Shown here: one piece after another, positions 17,846 through 25,542 of the stretch
How positions within the stretch are numbered: the first letter of the stretch is position 1
How the letters are laid out: the number at the start of each line of letters is the position of its first letter
Assembly: GCF_005771675.1 (NCBI RefSeq)
Contig: NZ_VAJM01000006.1
Location: 248,001 to 312,000 of the forward strand
DNA length: 64,000 nt
Source of the DNA: Hymenobacter jeollabukensis
GTDB taxonomy: Bacteria; Bacteroidota; Bacteroidia; Cytophagales; Hymenobacteraceae
Direction: 5' to 3'
Position numbers and translations under genes: made by a program
Notes under the pieces: generated by a model
The model's input: the letters and a program-made list of their open reading frames with translations, nothing else
Database searches by the model: none
Told to the model about the DNA's origin: nothing

Positions 17846-18832
17846 ATGAGCAACACCCAAATCGGCATCGTCGGCCTCGGCAAGATGGGCGCCGCCCTGG
17901 CCCAGCAGGCGGCCGAAAAAGGCTACCCCGTGGTGGGCATGGACCTGCGCCCCCGGCCCGACCTCGAATCGGACCTGATTGACATCGTGCCGACGCTGCT
18001 GGAACTGGCCCAGCGGCTGCAGCGGCCCCGCAAGGTCTTTCTGTACATCCCGGCCGGCGCGGCCGTCGACGGCATCATCGAGCAGCTGCTGGCGGTGCTG
18101 GAGCCCGGCGACATCATCGTCGACGGCGGCAACTCCTACTGGGGCGACTCCATCCGGCGGGCCAAGCGCCTGCAGGAGCGCGGCATCCACTTCCTCGACT
18201 GCGGCACCAGCGGCGGCCCGGGCGGCGCCCGCACCGGCGCCTGCTACATGGTGGGCGGCGACGCCGACGCGGTGGCCCTGCTGCGCGACTTCTTTGTGGC
18301 CACGGCCGTGCCCGACGGCTTTCTGCACACCGGCCCGGCCGGCACCGGGCACTACGTGAAGCTGGTGCACAACGGCATCGAGTTCGGGATGCTGCAGGCC
18401 ATTGCCGAGGGCATGGGTTTGCTCACCCACTTCCGCGAAAAGCTGGATATCAGCGCCATCCTGCAGCTCTGGAACAACGGCTCGGTGGTACGCTCGTGGC
18501 TGATCGAGCTGATGAAGAAAACCTACGACCAGGAAGGCGGCTTCACCGTGCCCAGCTACATCGAGGACACCGGCGAGGTGAACTGGCTGGTGGCCGACGC
18601 GCTGCACATGGAAGTGCCCATCCCGGTCATCACGCAGTCGGTGGTGCAACTCTTCACCTCCCGCGACAAGGACCCGACCTGGGCCAAGGCCATTGCCATG
18701 ATGCGTCACGGCTTCGGCGGCCACCCCTACGGCGAGGACGCGGGCATCCGGCACGAGCGGCAGTTCGGCCGCGTGGGCGAGTACGAGCAGCCCGAAGAAA
18801 CCGGCGAGCAACCGGAAAACAACCCGAAATGA
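17846..18832 (+). CDS. gnd: 6-phosphogluconate dehydrogenase, decarboxylating (short form)
   Basis: A 328-residue enzyme of the short Gnd class. It oxidises and decarboxylates 6-phosphogluconate to ribulose 5-phosphate in the oxidative pentose phosphate pathway. The N-terminal Rossmann motif IGIVGLGKMGAALAQQ is followed by VVGMDLRPRPDLE, VDGGNSYWGDSIRR, LDCGTSGGPGGARTGACYMVGG (substrate loop), GPAGTGHYVKLVHNGIEFGMLQAIAEG (catalytic Lys/Asn region) and a C-terminal helical dimer domain. The acidic residue after the second strand (MDLRP) may indicate NAD preference. The ATG at 17846 gives the family N-terminus; longer frames would run through an inverted repeat. Confidence 0.94.
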   Translation: MSNTQIGIVGLGKMGAALAQQAAEKGYPVVGMDLRPRPDLESDLIDIVPTLLELAQRLQRPRKVFLYIPAGAAVDGIIEQLLAVLEPGDIIVDGGNSYWGDSIRRAKRLQERGIHFLDCGTSGGPGGARTGACYMVGGDADAVALLRDFFVATAVPDGFLHTGPAGTGHYVKLVHNGIEFGMLQAIAEGMGLLTHFREKLDISAILQLWNNGSVVRSWLIELMKKTYDQEGGFTVPSYIEDTGEVNWLVADALHMEVPIPVITQSVVQLFTSRDKDPTWAKAIAMMRHGFGGHPYGEDAGIRHERQFGRVGEYEQPEETGEQPENNPK

Positions 18833-18907
18833 ATGGAGAATTCTGAATTATGAATGCTGAATTTTGCCCTGCCCAATTGAGCATTCATAATTCAGAATTC
18901 TCCATTC
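18831..18907. repeat. Perfect inverted repeat, GAATGGAGAATTC type
   Basis: 28-bp perfect arms (18831-18858 and 18880-18907), beginning GAATGGAGAATTCTGAATTA, with a 21-nt spacer. The left arm starts inside the gnd stop codon. It may double as a transcription terminator, though it lacks a T-tract. Confidence 0.9.
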
Positions 18908-18920
18908 ATAATTCATCCCC

Positions 18921-19523
18921 ATGCATAAGGGCCGGCTCGAAGCCTTCAGCGACGGTGTACTCGCCATCATTATCACCATCATGGTGCTGGAAATCAAGGT
19001 GCCGCACGGCCACGGCACCCTGGCCGAGCTGCAGCCGCTGATTCCGGTGGCGCTGAGCTACCTGCTCAGCTTCATCTACATCGGCATTTACTGGAACAAC
19101 CACCACCACATGCTCAGCAGCGCCTCGCGCATCAGCGGGGCGGTGCTCTGGGCCAACCTGCACCTGCTGTTCTGGTTGTCTTTGGTGCCCTTCGCCACCG
19201 GCTGGATGGGCGAAAACCACTTCGCCCCGGCCACGCTCACCATCTACGGGGTGGTGCTGCTGATGGCGGGCGTGGCCTACTGGGTGCTGCAGAACCTGAT
19301 TATCCGCGAAGACGGCCCCGACTCCGTTCTGGCCCATGCCATCGGCCGGGACCTGAAGGGCAAGGCCTCGCCCCCACTCTACATCCTGGGCATCCTGGCC
19401 TCGTTCTGGCAGCCCTGGCTGTCGGGAGCCGTCTACGTGTCCGTGGCGCTGATGTGGCTGATTCCCGACCGCCGCATCGAACGCACCCTGGCCCGCAAAG
19501 CTGCCGGGCCGGTGGGGCATTGA
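18921..19523 (+). CDS. TMEM175-family (DUF1211) membrane protein, putative potassium channel
   Basis: A 200-residue inner-membrane protein with about six hydrophobic segments. The family signature near the N-terminus, RLEAFSDGVLAIIITIMVLEIKVP, corresponds to the pore-lining first helix with the RxxxFSDGVxAI motif of TMEM175 proteins. The downstream ALSYLLSFIYIGIYWNNHHHML and ANLHLLFWLSLVPFATGWMGE are also typical. Bacterial TMEM175 proteins are potassium-selective channels. No regulator domain; monocistronic between two foldback repeats. Confidence 0.87.
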   Translation: MHKGRLEAFSDGVLAIIITIMVLEIKVPHGHGTLAELQPLIPVALSYLLSFIYIGIYWNNHHHMLSSASRISGAVLWANLHLLFWLSLVPFATGWMGENHFAPATLTIYGVVLLMAGVAYWVLQNLIIREDGPDSVLAHAIGRDLKGKASPPLYILGILASFWQPWLSGAVYVSVALMWLIPDRRIERTLARKAAGPVGH

Positions 19524-19559
19524 GCGGTATCTGAAAAAGCAGTCATTGCTTTCTGAACG

Positions 19560-19649
19560 GTCATGCTGAGCCCCGCGAAGCATCTCTACTGATAGTAACC
19601 TATACTATCGGACGAAGCGGTAGAGATGCTTCGCGGGGCTCAGCATGAC
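19560..19649. repeat. Perfect extragenic inverted repeat, CATGCTGAGC type
   Basis: 30-bp perfect arms (19560-19589, 19620-19649) beginning GTCATGCTGAGCCCCGCGAA, around a 30-nt loop that itself contains GATAGT/ACTATC. A degenerate third copy of the unit (GTCATGTCGAGC type) lies on the opposite strand at 19681-19709. Confidence 0.9.
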
Positions 19650-19820
19650 TTTCTGGTTGTTGTTGGTCAACGAAGCGCGCGAGATGCCTCGGCTTCGCTC
19701 GACATGACGGGCCCGGGTTGCTTGTCCGAGCGAAGTCAGCAGATGCGCTTTGTCTGGCGCGGGCGTTGTAAGTTGGCGGGCCGCGGCCTCCGTTGCGCCG
19801 GGGCCTTACTCTGCCCGCTT

Positions 19821-21512
19821 ATGCCTGCTCCCGCCTGGTTTCGTTTGCTGCTGGCCGCGCCCCTGGGTCTGCTGGCGTTGCTTCCCATCTACCGCGCCCA
19901 ACCGGCTACCTCCGCCGCTGCTCCGGCCCCGGTCCCGGCCGACCCCATTATCAGCGCCGCCACCATCGGGCGCTACCTGCGGGCCGTGTCTTCCGATGAC
20001 ATGCTGGGGCGCAAGCCCTTTACCGAGGGCGAGAAGCGTATTACCGGCTATCTGGCGGCCGAGTTCAAGCGCCTGGGGCTGCAGCCGGCACCGGGCGGCA
20101 GCTACTTTCAGCCGGTGCCGCTGGTGGAGATTACCGGCACGCCCGCGCCTACGTTGCAGATCAAAGGCAGCAAGGGAGCGGCGCTCAGCCTGGACTACAA
20201 AACCGACTTCGTGGCCTTCACCCAGCGCGAGCAGCCCGAGGTGGCCGTTACCAACTCCCCGCTGGTCTTCGCCGGCTACGGCGTGACGGCGCCCGAGTAC
20301 GGCTGGGACGACTACCAGGGCCTTGACGTGAAGGGCAAGACGGTGGTGGTGCTCGTCAACGATCCGGGCAACGCGGGCACGGACACCACCCTGTTTCGGG
20401 GCAAGGCCATGACCTACTACGGCCGCTGGACCTACAAATACGAGGAAGCCGCCCGCCACGGCGCCGCCGCCGTGCTCATCGTGCACGACACCCAGCCGGC
20501 GGCCTACCCTTGGTCGGTGGTGCTGAGCGGGGCCATCAGCCCCAAGCTGCGCGCCCAGACCGACAACAAGGGCGCCGACAAGTGCGCCCTGGAAGGCTGG
20601 CTGACCCTGGACGCGGCCAAACGGCTGTTTCAGGCAGCCGGGCAGGACTACCAGGCGCTCTACCAAGCCGCCAACACCAAGGGCTTCCGCCCGCGCCTGC
20701 TCGGGGGGCTCACGCTCACGGGCAGCATCCGTAACCAGCTGCGTCGCCAGACCTCGCAGAACGTGCTGGGCGTGCTGCCCGGCACCCAGCGCCCCGACGA
20801 GTACATCATCTACTCCGCGCACTGGGACCATTTCGGCGTCGGCAAAGCCATCGAGGGCGACTCCATCTACAACGGCGCGGTGGACGATGGCACCGGGCTG
20901 GCCGCTTTGCTCAGCATTGCCGAAGCATTTCAGCAGGCCAAGGTGAAGCCCCAGCGCAGCATCGTGTTCCTTGCCGTGACGGCCGAGGAACAGGGTCTGC
21001 TCGGCTCGGCCTACTACGCCCAGCACCCGCCGTTTCCCCTGAATAAGACGGTGGCCGACCTGAACATGGACATGCTCTGGCCCTACGGCCCGATGAAGGA
21101 TCTGACGGTCATCGGCTACGGCCAGTCGGAGCTGGAGGACTACGCCCGGGCGGCGGCCAAGGCCCAGGACCGCTACCTGCTGCCCGACCAGACGCCCGAA
21201 ACCGGCATGTTCTACCGCTCCGACCACTTCAGCTTCGCCCACGTGGGCGTGCCCTCGCTCTACGCCGCCGGCGGCTTCGAGAGCCGCGCCTACGGCAAGG
21301 ACTTCATTGCCCAGAAGCGCCGCGACTACACCACCAGCATGTACCACAAGCCCGCCGACCAGTTCGACGCCGGCTGGGACCTGTGGGGCATTGCCCAGGA
21401 CGCGGAGCTGTACTACCAGGTGGGCCGGCGCCTGGCCGCCGAAACCACCTTCCCGCAGTGGCGCCCGGGCTCGGAATTTCGGGCGGCGCGGGAGAAGAGT
21501 ATGGGGAAATGA
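19821..21512 (+). CDS. M28 family metallopeptidase with PA domain, exported
   Basis: A 563-residue zinc aminopeptidase. It has an N-terminal signal/anchor (WFRLLLAAPLGLLALLPIY), then an M28 domain interrupted by a protease-associated insert (NSPLVFAGYGVTAPEYGWDDYQGLDVKGKTVVVLVND). The zinc ligands and catalytic acids follow in order: YSAHWDHFG, GAVDDGTGLAALL, AVTAEEQGLLGSAYYA, DLNMDML and YRSDHFSFAHVGVPSLY. It should digest peptides in the periplasm or at the surface. The ATG at 19821 gives the signal peptide; a longer frame would run back through an inverted repeat. Confidence 0.93.
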   Translation: MPAPAWFRLLLAAPLGLLALLPIYRAQPATSAAAPAPVPADPIISAATIGRYLRAVSSDDMLGRKPFTEGEKRITGYLAAEFKRLGLQPAPGGSYFQPVPLVEITGTPAPTLQIKGSKGAALSLDYKTDFVAFTQREQPEVAVTNSPLVFAGYGVTAPEYGWDDYQGLDVKGKTVVVLVNDPGNAGTDTTLFRGKAMTYYGRWTYKYEEAARHGAAAVLIVHDTQPAAYPWSVVLSGAISPKLRAQTDNKGADKCALEGWLTLDAAKRLFQAAGQDYQALYQAANTKGFRPRLLGGLTLTGSIRNQLRRQTSQNVLGVLPGTQRPDEYIIYSAHWDHFGVGKAIEGDSIYNGAVDDGTGLAALLSIAEAFQQAKVKPQRSIVFLAVTAEEQGLLGSAYYAQHPPFPLNKTVADLNMDMLWPYGPMKDLTVIGYGQSELEDYARAAAKAQDRYLLPDQTPETGMFYRSDHFSFAHVGVPSLYAAGGFESRAYGKDFIAQKRRDYTTSMYHKPADQFDAGWDLWGIAQDAELYYQVGRRLAAETTFPQWRPGSEFRAAREKSMGK

Positions 21513-21585
21513 TCCGCCGCCGTTTGCCGACGCTTGCGCATACCTCGTTCTCGAAAGCTGTTTGCGAGGGTTTACTTATGACTAT

Positions 21586-21771
21586 CGAACCCTCAGAAGT
21601 TCTTCGCTAATCCTCCGGAGGTCTTCGCTAATCCTCGGAAGGTCTTACCGAACCCTCCAAAACTCTTACCGAACCCTCCGAAACTCTTACCGAACCCTCG
21701 GAAGTCCTTACCGAACCCTCCGAAATCCTTGCCGAATCCTCCCAAGTCATTTCCGAATCCTCGGGAGAGAC
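21586..21771 (+). repeat. 21-bp minisatellite, about 8.9 units
   Basis: Units of exactly 21 bp with consensus CGAACCCTCCGAAACTCTTAC and scattered substitutions, starting 74 nt after the M28 peptidase stop. Because 21 is divisible by three, both strands stay open: the minus strand would read a GGFGKSF-type heptapeptide repeat. No start or signal supports translation, so I annotate it as a tandem repeat only. Confidence 0.85.
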
Positions 21772-21911
21772 TTGGGAGGGTTTGTTTGAGACTTTTACCG
21801 CTAAAATTCAGTGCTGGCACTGATGTGGAACGCTTAAATGGTCAGCACTTTGGTGCACTTTTCTGCCCCGACGCAGTGAAGCTTGTTTTCCACCTCTTTT
21901 TCTTCACTATC

Positions 21912-22283
21912 ATGGCGTACAAGCTGCGCGACTCCGAATCCATTACCAAGGCCAAGCAACGTCTGGCCGGACTCAACGCTATCGAGCCCTCGGGCAAACT
22001 CGATCTGGGCAACGGCTACGGCACCGAAAGCCTGGCGGCCAAAATTGGCGACGCGGAAGCCCGACTTAAAGTCTACAACGAAGCCCTCAAAACCCTGAGC
22101 AGTCTGAAAAACGAGGTCGATAAAGCAGAAAAAGAGCTGGATAAATTTTCTTCCGGCGTCCTGACGGCGGTGGGCCAGAAGTTCACCAAGGACAGCAACC
22201 AGTACGAGCAGGCCGGCGGCACCCGCGAAAGTAACCGGGTCAAGCGCACAACGAAGGCCCGCAGCAAGCCAGCCGTGGCGTAA
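21912..22283 (+). CDS. Hypothetical coiled-coil protein
   Basis: A 123-residue hydrophilic protein beginning MAYKLRDSESITKAKQRLAGL. A central helical stretch (LAAKIGDAEARLKVYNEALKTLSSLKNEVDKAEKELDKF) has heptad-like spacing of hydrophobic residues. The basic C-terminus (RVKRTTKARSKPAVA) could contact nucleic acid. No family recognised. The start at 21912 is the first Met after the minisatellite and gives a compositionally uniform protein; a longer frame would read through the repeat. Ends at a bidirectional terminator facing pnkp. Confidence 0.65.
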   Translation: MAYKLRDSESITKAKQRLAGLNAIEPSGKLDLGNGYGTESLAAKIGDAEARLKVYNEALKTLSSLKNEVDKAEKELDKFSSGVLTAVGQKFTKDSNQYEQAGGTRESNRVKRTTKARSKPAVA

Positions 22284-22303
22284 GCCCGACTGCCTTGCTC
22301 ACC

Positions 22304-22339
22304 AAACCGCCGCGCTTTCCCGGGAAAGCGCGGCGGTTT
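22304..22339. terminator. Bidirectional terminator between coiled-coil gene and pnkp
   Basis: Perfect palindrome with 18-bp arms (AAACCGCCGCGCTTTCCC and complement), no loop spacer, and T-runs on both strands. Confidence 0.8.
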
Positions 22340-22373
22340 TAGTTGGGCCCGCTGCCATCGTTAGTTGCTTCCT

Positions 22374-25115
22374 TTACAGGCGCGGGTCCACGGCTTCGCT
22401 TTCCAGGGCCAGCACCCCGAACACGCACTGGTGCACCTGCCGTAGCGGCTGCCCGGCCACGAACCGCTCCAGGCCTTCCACGCCGAGGGCGAATTCGCGC
22501 AGGGCCAGGTTGCGCTTGCTCTTCACGTTCCGTTCGCGCAGGCGCTCCAGGTTGCCGGGCAGCAGGTAGTCGGGGCCGTAGATGATGCGCAGGTACTCCC
22601 GGCCGCGGCACTTCAGGGCGGGCTGCACCAGGTTTTTCTGGCCCGCGGGAATGAAGTCGTAGGGCTTCACCACCATGCCTTCGCCGCCGCTGGCGGTCAG
22701 GTCCAGCCACCACTGGGTAGCCGCTTCCACGTCGGGAATGTCGCGCAGCGTCACCACCCGGTAGGGCGTGGCGCGCAGCAGGCCTTCGTCGGCGCGGCAG
22801 AGGGTGCGCAGGGTTTCCATGTGCCAGGCGTGGTCCCGGTCGAAGTACGTGCGGCCCTCGGTGGCCAGCAGGTGGAAGGGCGCCAGGCGCAGGTCGGCCA
22901 GGCTTTCCACCGGCCAGCAGTAGCGCCGGTAGGCCTCTGCGTAGTGCTCGGCCGCGTTCTGCCGGGCCACGGTACGGGCCAGCAGCGCCTCGATGCCGTC
23001 GAGGCCGCGGGTGGCGGCCTGGCTGAGCACGGCGGCGGCTTCGGGCAGGGCGGCGGTAGCGGCCGACGCCACGGCGGCGTACTGGTTTTTGATCAGTTCC
23101 TGGGCCTTGGCCGACCAGGGCAGCAGCTCCGCGTCGAGGCAAACCCACTCCGTGTCGAACCGCTCCCAGAAGCCGCTGGTCGTCAGGGCCGCTTGCAGGC
23201 GGGCGAGGAAGGCGGCTTCCAGGTCGGCGTCGGTGAAGAAGTTGCGGCCGGTGCGGGTGTACACCTTGCCCGGCCCCTCGCCTACCACCCCGAAGCGGCG
23301 GCGGGCGGCGGCTTCGTCGCGGGCCAGCACCACCACCACGCGGCTGCCCATGTGCTTTTCCTCGCACACCACCCGCTCCACGCCCTGCCGGCGGAAGTAG
23401 TCGAAGGCTTCGGCCGGGTGCTCCAGCAGATCGGGCAGAGCCGAGGTTTCGGAGGGCGACATGGTGGGCGGCAGGTACAGCAGCCACTTCGGATTCAGGG
23501 CAAAGCGCGACATGACCTCCAGCGCCGCCGCCGCGTTTTCCTCCCGAATCGTGACTGAGGGCAGCAAGCGGGTCTTGATGATCTGCTTGCCCATCACGTC
23601 GCCGAGGTCGAGCACCTCGTCGTGCAGTTGTTGAGTTGTCAGTTGTGAGTTGTTAGTTGTCAGTTCGTTCTGACCTTCATCACTGGCAACTGACAACTGA
23701 TTACTGACAACTCCCCGCAACGGCCGCACCGGCTCGCAGTAGACTTCGGCGGCGGGCACGGTGACCAGCTCCCGCTCGGGGTAGCGCAGGACGGTGAGGC
23801 GGCCGCCGAACACGCAGCCCGTGTCGATGTCGATGGTGTTGTTGAGCCATTCGGGCTCGGGCACGGGGGTATGGCCGTACACCACCGTGGCCCGGCCGCG
23901 GTACTCGGCGGCCCAGGGGTAGCGCACGGGCAGCCCGAACTCGTCGATTTCCCCGGTGGTTTCGCCGAACAGGGCAAAAGCCCGCACGGCACCCGAGCCG
24001 CGGCCCTGCATTTCTTCGCGCAGGCCGGCGTGGGCCACCACCAGGCGGCCGTTGTCGAGCACATAGTGGCTCACCAGCGAATCAAGAAACTGCCGCACCT
24101 GGTTCTTAAAGGTGTCCGACTCGCCGGCCAGCTGCTGCAGGGTGGCGGCAAATCCGTGCTGCTCGTTGACCTGCTTGCCATTGAGGTAGCGCAGCAGCTT
24201 GATGTCGTGGTTGCCGGGCACGCACAGGGCCAGCCCGTCCTGCACCATGCGCATCACCAGGCGCAGCACCGCCGGGGAGTCGGGGCCGCGGTCCACCAGG
24301 TCTCCGAGGAAGACGGCCTTGCGCGGAGCCTCTTCCCCCGGCCCCCGCTCCGAAAGAGCGGGGGAGTCAGCCGACTGGGTAGCGTCCGGGTCAGTGGCCG
24401 GGAGCCGGCCGGCGGCCGGGCCGTCGGGACGGCGGCTGACGCGCACGCCCAGGTCGCGCACGTCCTGCACCGGCTCGGTTTCCACGATGTAGCCCAGTTG
24501 GTCGAGCAGCTGCACCAGCTCGTGGTAGCAGCCGTGTACGTCGCCGATGATGTCGAAGGGGCCGGATTCGTGGCGCCGGTTGTTGTGCAGCGGGTCGCGC
24601 ACCACGGCCTGCACCGCGTCGATTTCCTCGGGGCCGCGCAGGTGGTAGATGTGGCGAAACCCCTCGCCTTTCAGCAGCTTCAGGGAGCGGCGCAGCTGCT
24701 GGCGCTGCTGGGGCACCACGTGCCGGCCCAGGTGCTGCCGCTCGGCGCGGTGGCGGTTGCGGTCCTCGGCCAGGCGGTCGGGCACGTCGAGCACGATGGC
24801 GGCGGGCAGCACGTGGTAGTCGCGGGCCAGCTGCACCAGCGCCTTGCGCGCCTCCGGCTGCACGTTGGTGGCGTCGACCACGGTGAGCAGGCCGCGCTTC
24901 AGCCGCAGGCCCACCAGGTAGTGCAGCAGGGCAAAAGCGTCGGTGGTGGCGCCCTGGTCGTTTTCGTCGTCGGCCACCAGCGCCCGGCACTGGTCGGAGG
25001 ACACGATTTCGGTGCTGCGGAACAGCCGGCGGGCAAAGGTGCTCTTGCCCGCGCCCGAGGTGCCGATGAGCAGCACCAGGGAAAGTTCGGGGAGCTTGAG
25101 GGAAGTCAGGGGCAT
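22374..25115 (-). CDS. pnkp: Polynucleotide kinase-phosphatase-ligase (bacterial Pnkp)
   Basis: A 913-residue three-domain RNA repair enzyme. Residues ~12-175 are the 5'-OH kinase (P-loop GTSGAGKST at 18-26, DATN at 81-84). Residues ~186-465 are the 2',3'-phosphoesterase of the calcineurin type (FDIIGDVHGCYHEL at 188, GDLVDRGPDS at 271, GNHD at 301). Residues ~500-913 are the RNA ligase/adenylyltransferase (motif I KHMGSR near 587). The enzyme heals broken RNA ends and, with Hen1, seals them. Two in-frame inserts are derived from repeats: residues ~230-264 (a CCCCCGCTC hairpin) and ~468-498 (AGTTGTC heptamers). hen1 lies about 6 kb away, not adjacent as is usual. The ATG at 25115 gives MPLTSLKLPELSLVLLIG. 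Confidence 0.95.
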   Translation of the reverse strand: MPLTSLKLPELSLVLLIGTSGAGKSTFARRLFRSTEIVSSDQCRALVADDENDQGATTDAFALLHYLVGLRLKRGLLTVVDATNVQPEARKALVQLARDYHVLPAAIVLDVPDRLAEDRNRHRAERQHLGRHVVPQQRQQLRRSLKLLKGEGFRHIYHLRGPEEIDAVQAVVRDPLHNNRRHESGPFDIIGDVHGCYHELVQLLDQLGYIVETEPVQDVRDLGVRVSRRPDGPAAGRLPATDPDATQSADSPALSERGPGEEAPRKAVFLGDLVDRGPDSPAVLRLVMRMVQDGLALCVPGNHDIKLLRYLNGKQVNEQHGFAATLQQLAGESDTFKNQVRQFLDSLVSHYVLDNGRLVVAHAGLREEMQGRGSGAVRAFALFGETTGEIDEFGLPVRYPWAAEYRGRATVVYGHTPVPEPEWLNNTIDIDTGCVFGGRLTVLRYPERELVTVPAAEVYCEPVRPLRGVVSNQLSVASDEGQNELTTNNSQLTTQQLHDEVLDLGDVMGKQIIKTRLLPSVTIREENAAAALEVMSRFALNPKWLLYLPPTMSPSETSALPDLLEHPAEAFDYFRRQGVERVVCEEKHMGSRVVVVLARDEAAARRRFGVVGEGPGKVYTRTGRNFFTDADLEAAFLARLQAALTTSGFWERFDTEWVCLDAELLPWSAKAQELIKNQYAAVASAATAALPEAAAVLSQAATRGLDGIEALLARTVARQNAAEHYAEAYRRYCWPVESLADLRLAPFHLLATEGRTYFDRDHAWHMETLRTLCRADEGLLRATPYRVVTLRDIPDVEAATQWWLDLTASGGEGMVVKPYDFIPAGQKNLVQPALKCRGREYLRIIYGPDYLLPGNLERLRERNVKSKRNLALREFALGVEGLERFVAGQPLRQVHQCVFGVLALESEAVDPRL
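23624..23712. repeat. AGTTGTC heptamer foldback inside pnkp
   Basis: Arms at about 23624-23663 and 23682-23712 consist of AGTTGTC/AGTTGTG/AGTTGTT/AGTTGCC units and their complements. The element keeps the pnkp frame open and is translated as a Asn/Gln/Thr-rich linker (NELTTNNSQLTTQQL) between the phosphatase and ligase domains. Confidence 0.85.
24342..24364. repeat. CCCCCGCTC hairpin inside pnkp
   Basis: Stem CCCCCGCTC / GAGCGGGGG with loop CGAAA, translated as SPALSERGP within an extra ~35-residue Pro/Gly/Ala-rich stretch of the phosphatase domain. It resembles an intergenic hairpin that has been captured in the gene. Confidence 0.7.
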
Positions 25116-25542
25116 GGGTAAGGGCGGATATTGAGCCGCTTCCGATATGGGGTTTGATACAGGGTAAGTCCGGTAAAATTGCGCAAACTCCACTAATAGC
25201 GGCTTTTTCGCGGAAGATATCCGTCGAGCGAATGTTTGAGGACGGCGACGCCATTGCCCACGTGTGGTTCAGTTCAAAAACCCGTCTTCGAGTACGGCGA
25301 AGGGCACGATGAGCAGCAAGGCAGCCATGCAAGCTTAGCAGCATCCGGTTTCGCCGGCGGTGTTCTACACGGCCCGGGCGTCGATCAGCCCCGGCAAGAC
25401 ATTGCGGCCACTATCGGGGAACCAGTTGGCAAAATGGGGGCTGGAGCTGCCGCCAATGCCGCAGCTGCCTTAGGAGCTGTATCATTTGGGGATAAGTATA
25501 TTTGGCAAGCGCCGGTTTGCCGGTGGCCCTGGGAGTTACACT
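25116..25542. other. Intergenic region between divergent pnkp and the helical-repeat gene
   Basis: 427 bases. It holds the upstream region of pnkp (minus-strand TTTG at ~25186 and TACCCTG-like box) and, at 25497-25504, the box TATATTTG for the plus-strand gene. A plus-strand frame opens at 25236, but its composition does not look like a protein and it overlaps the next gene in another frame. No RNA gene seen. Confidence 0.5.
25497..25504 (+). promoter_or_regulatory. -7 promoter box of the helical-repeat gene
   Basis: TATATTTG, a full match to TAnnTTTG, 39 nt before the ATG at 25543. It excludes the in-frame ATG at 25486 as a start. Confidence 0.55.

Noticed and set aside
21593-21820. Minus-strand GGFGKSF heptapeptide repeat protein
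   Set aside because: It is a by-product of a 21-bp minisatellite; there is no signal peptide, no promoter box and no sequence beyond the repeat to suggest a gene.
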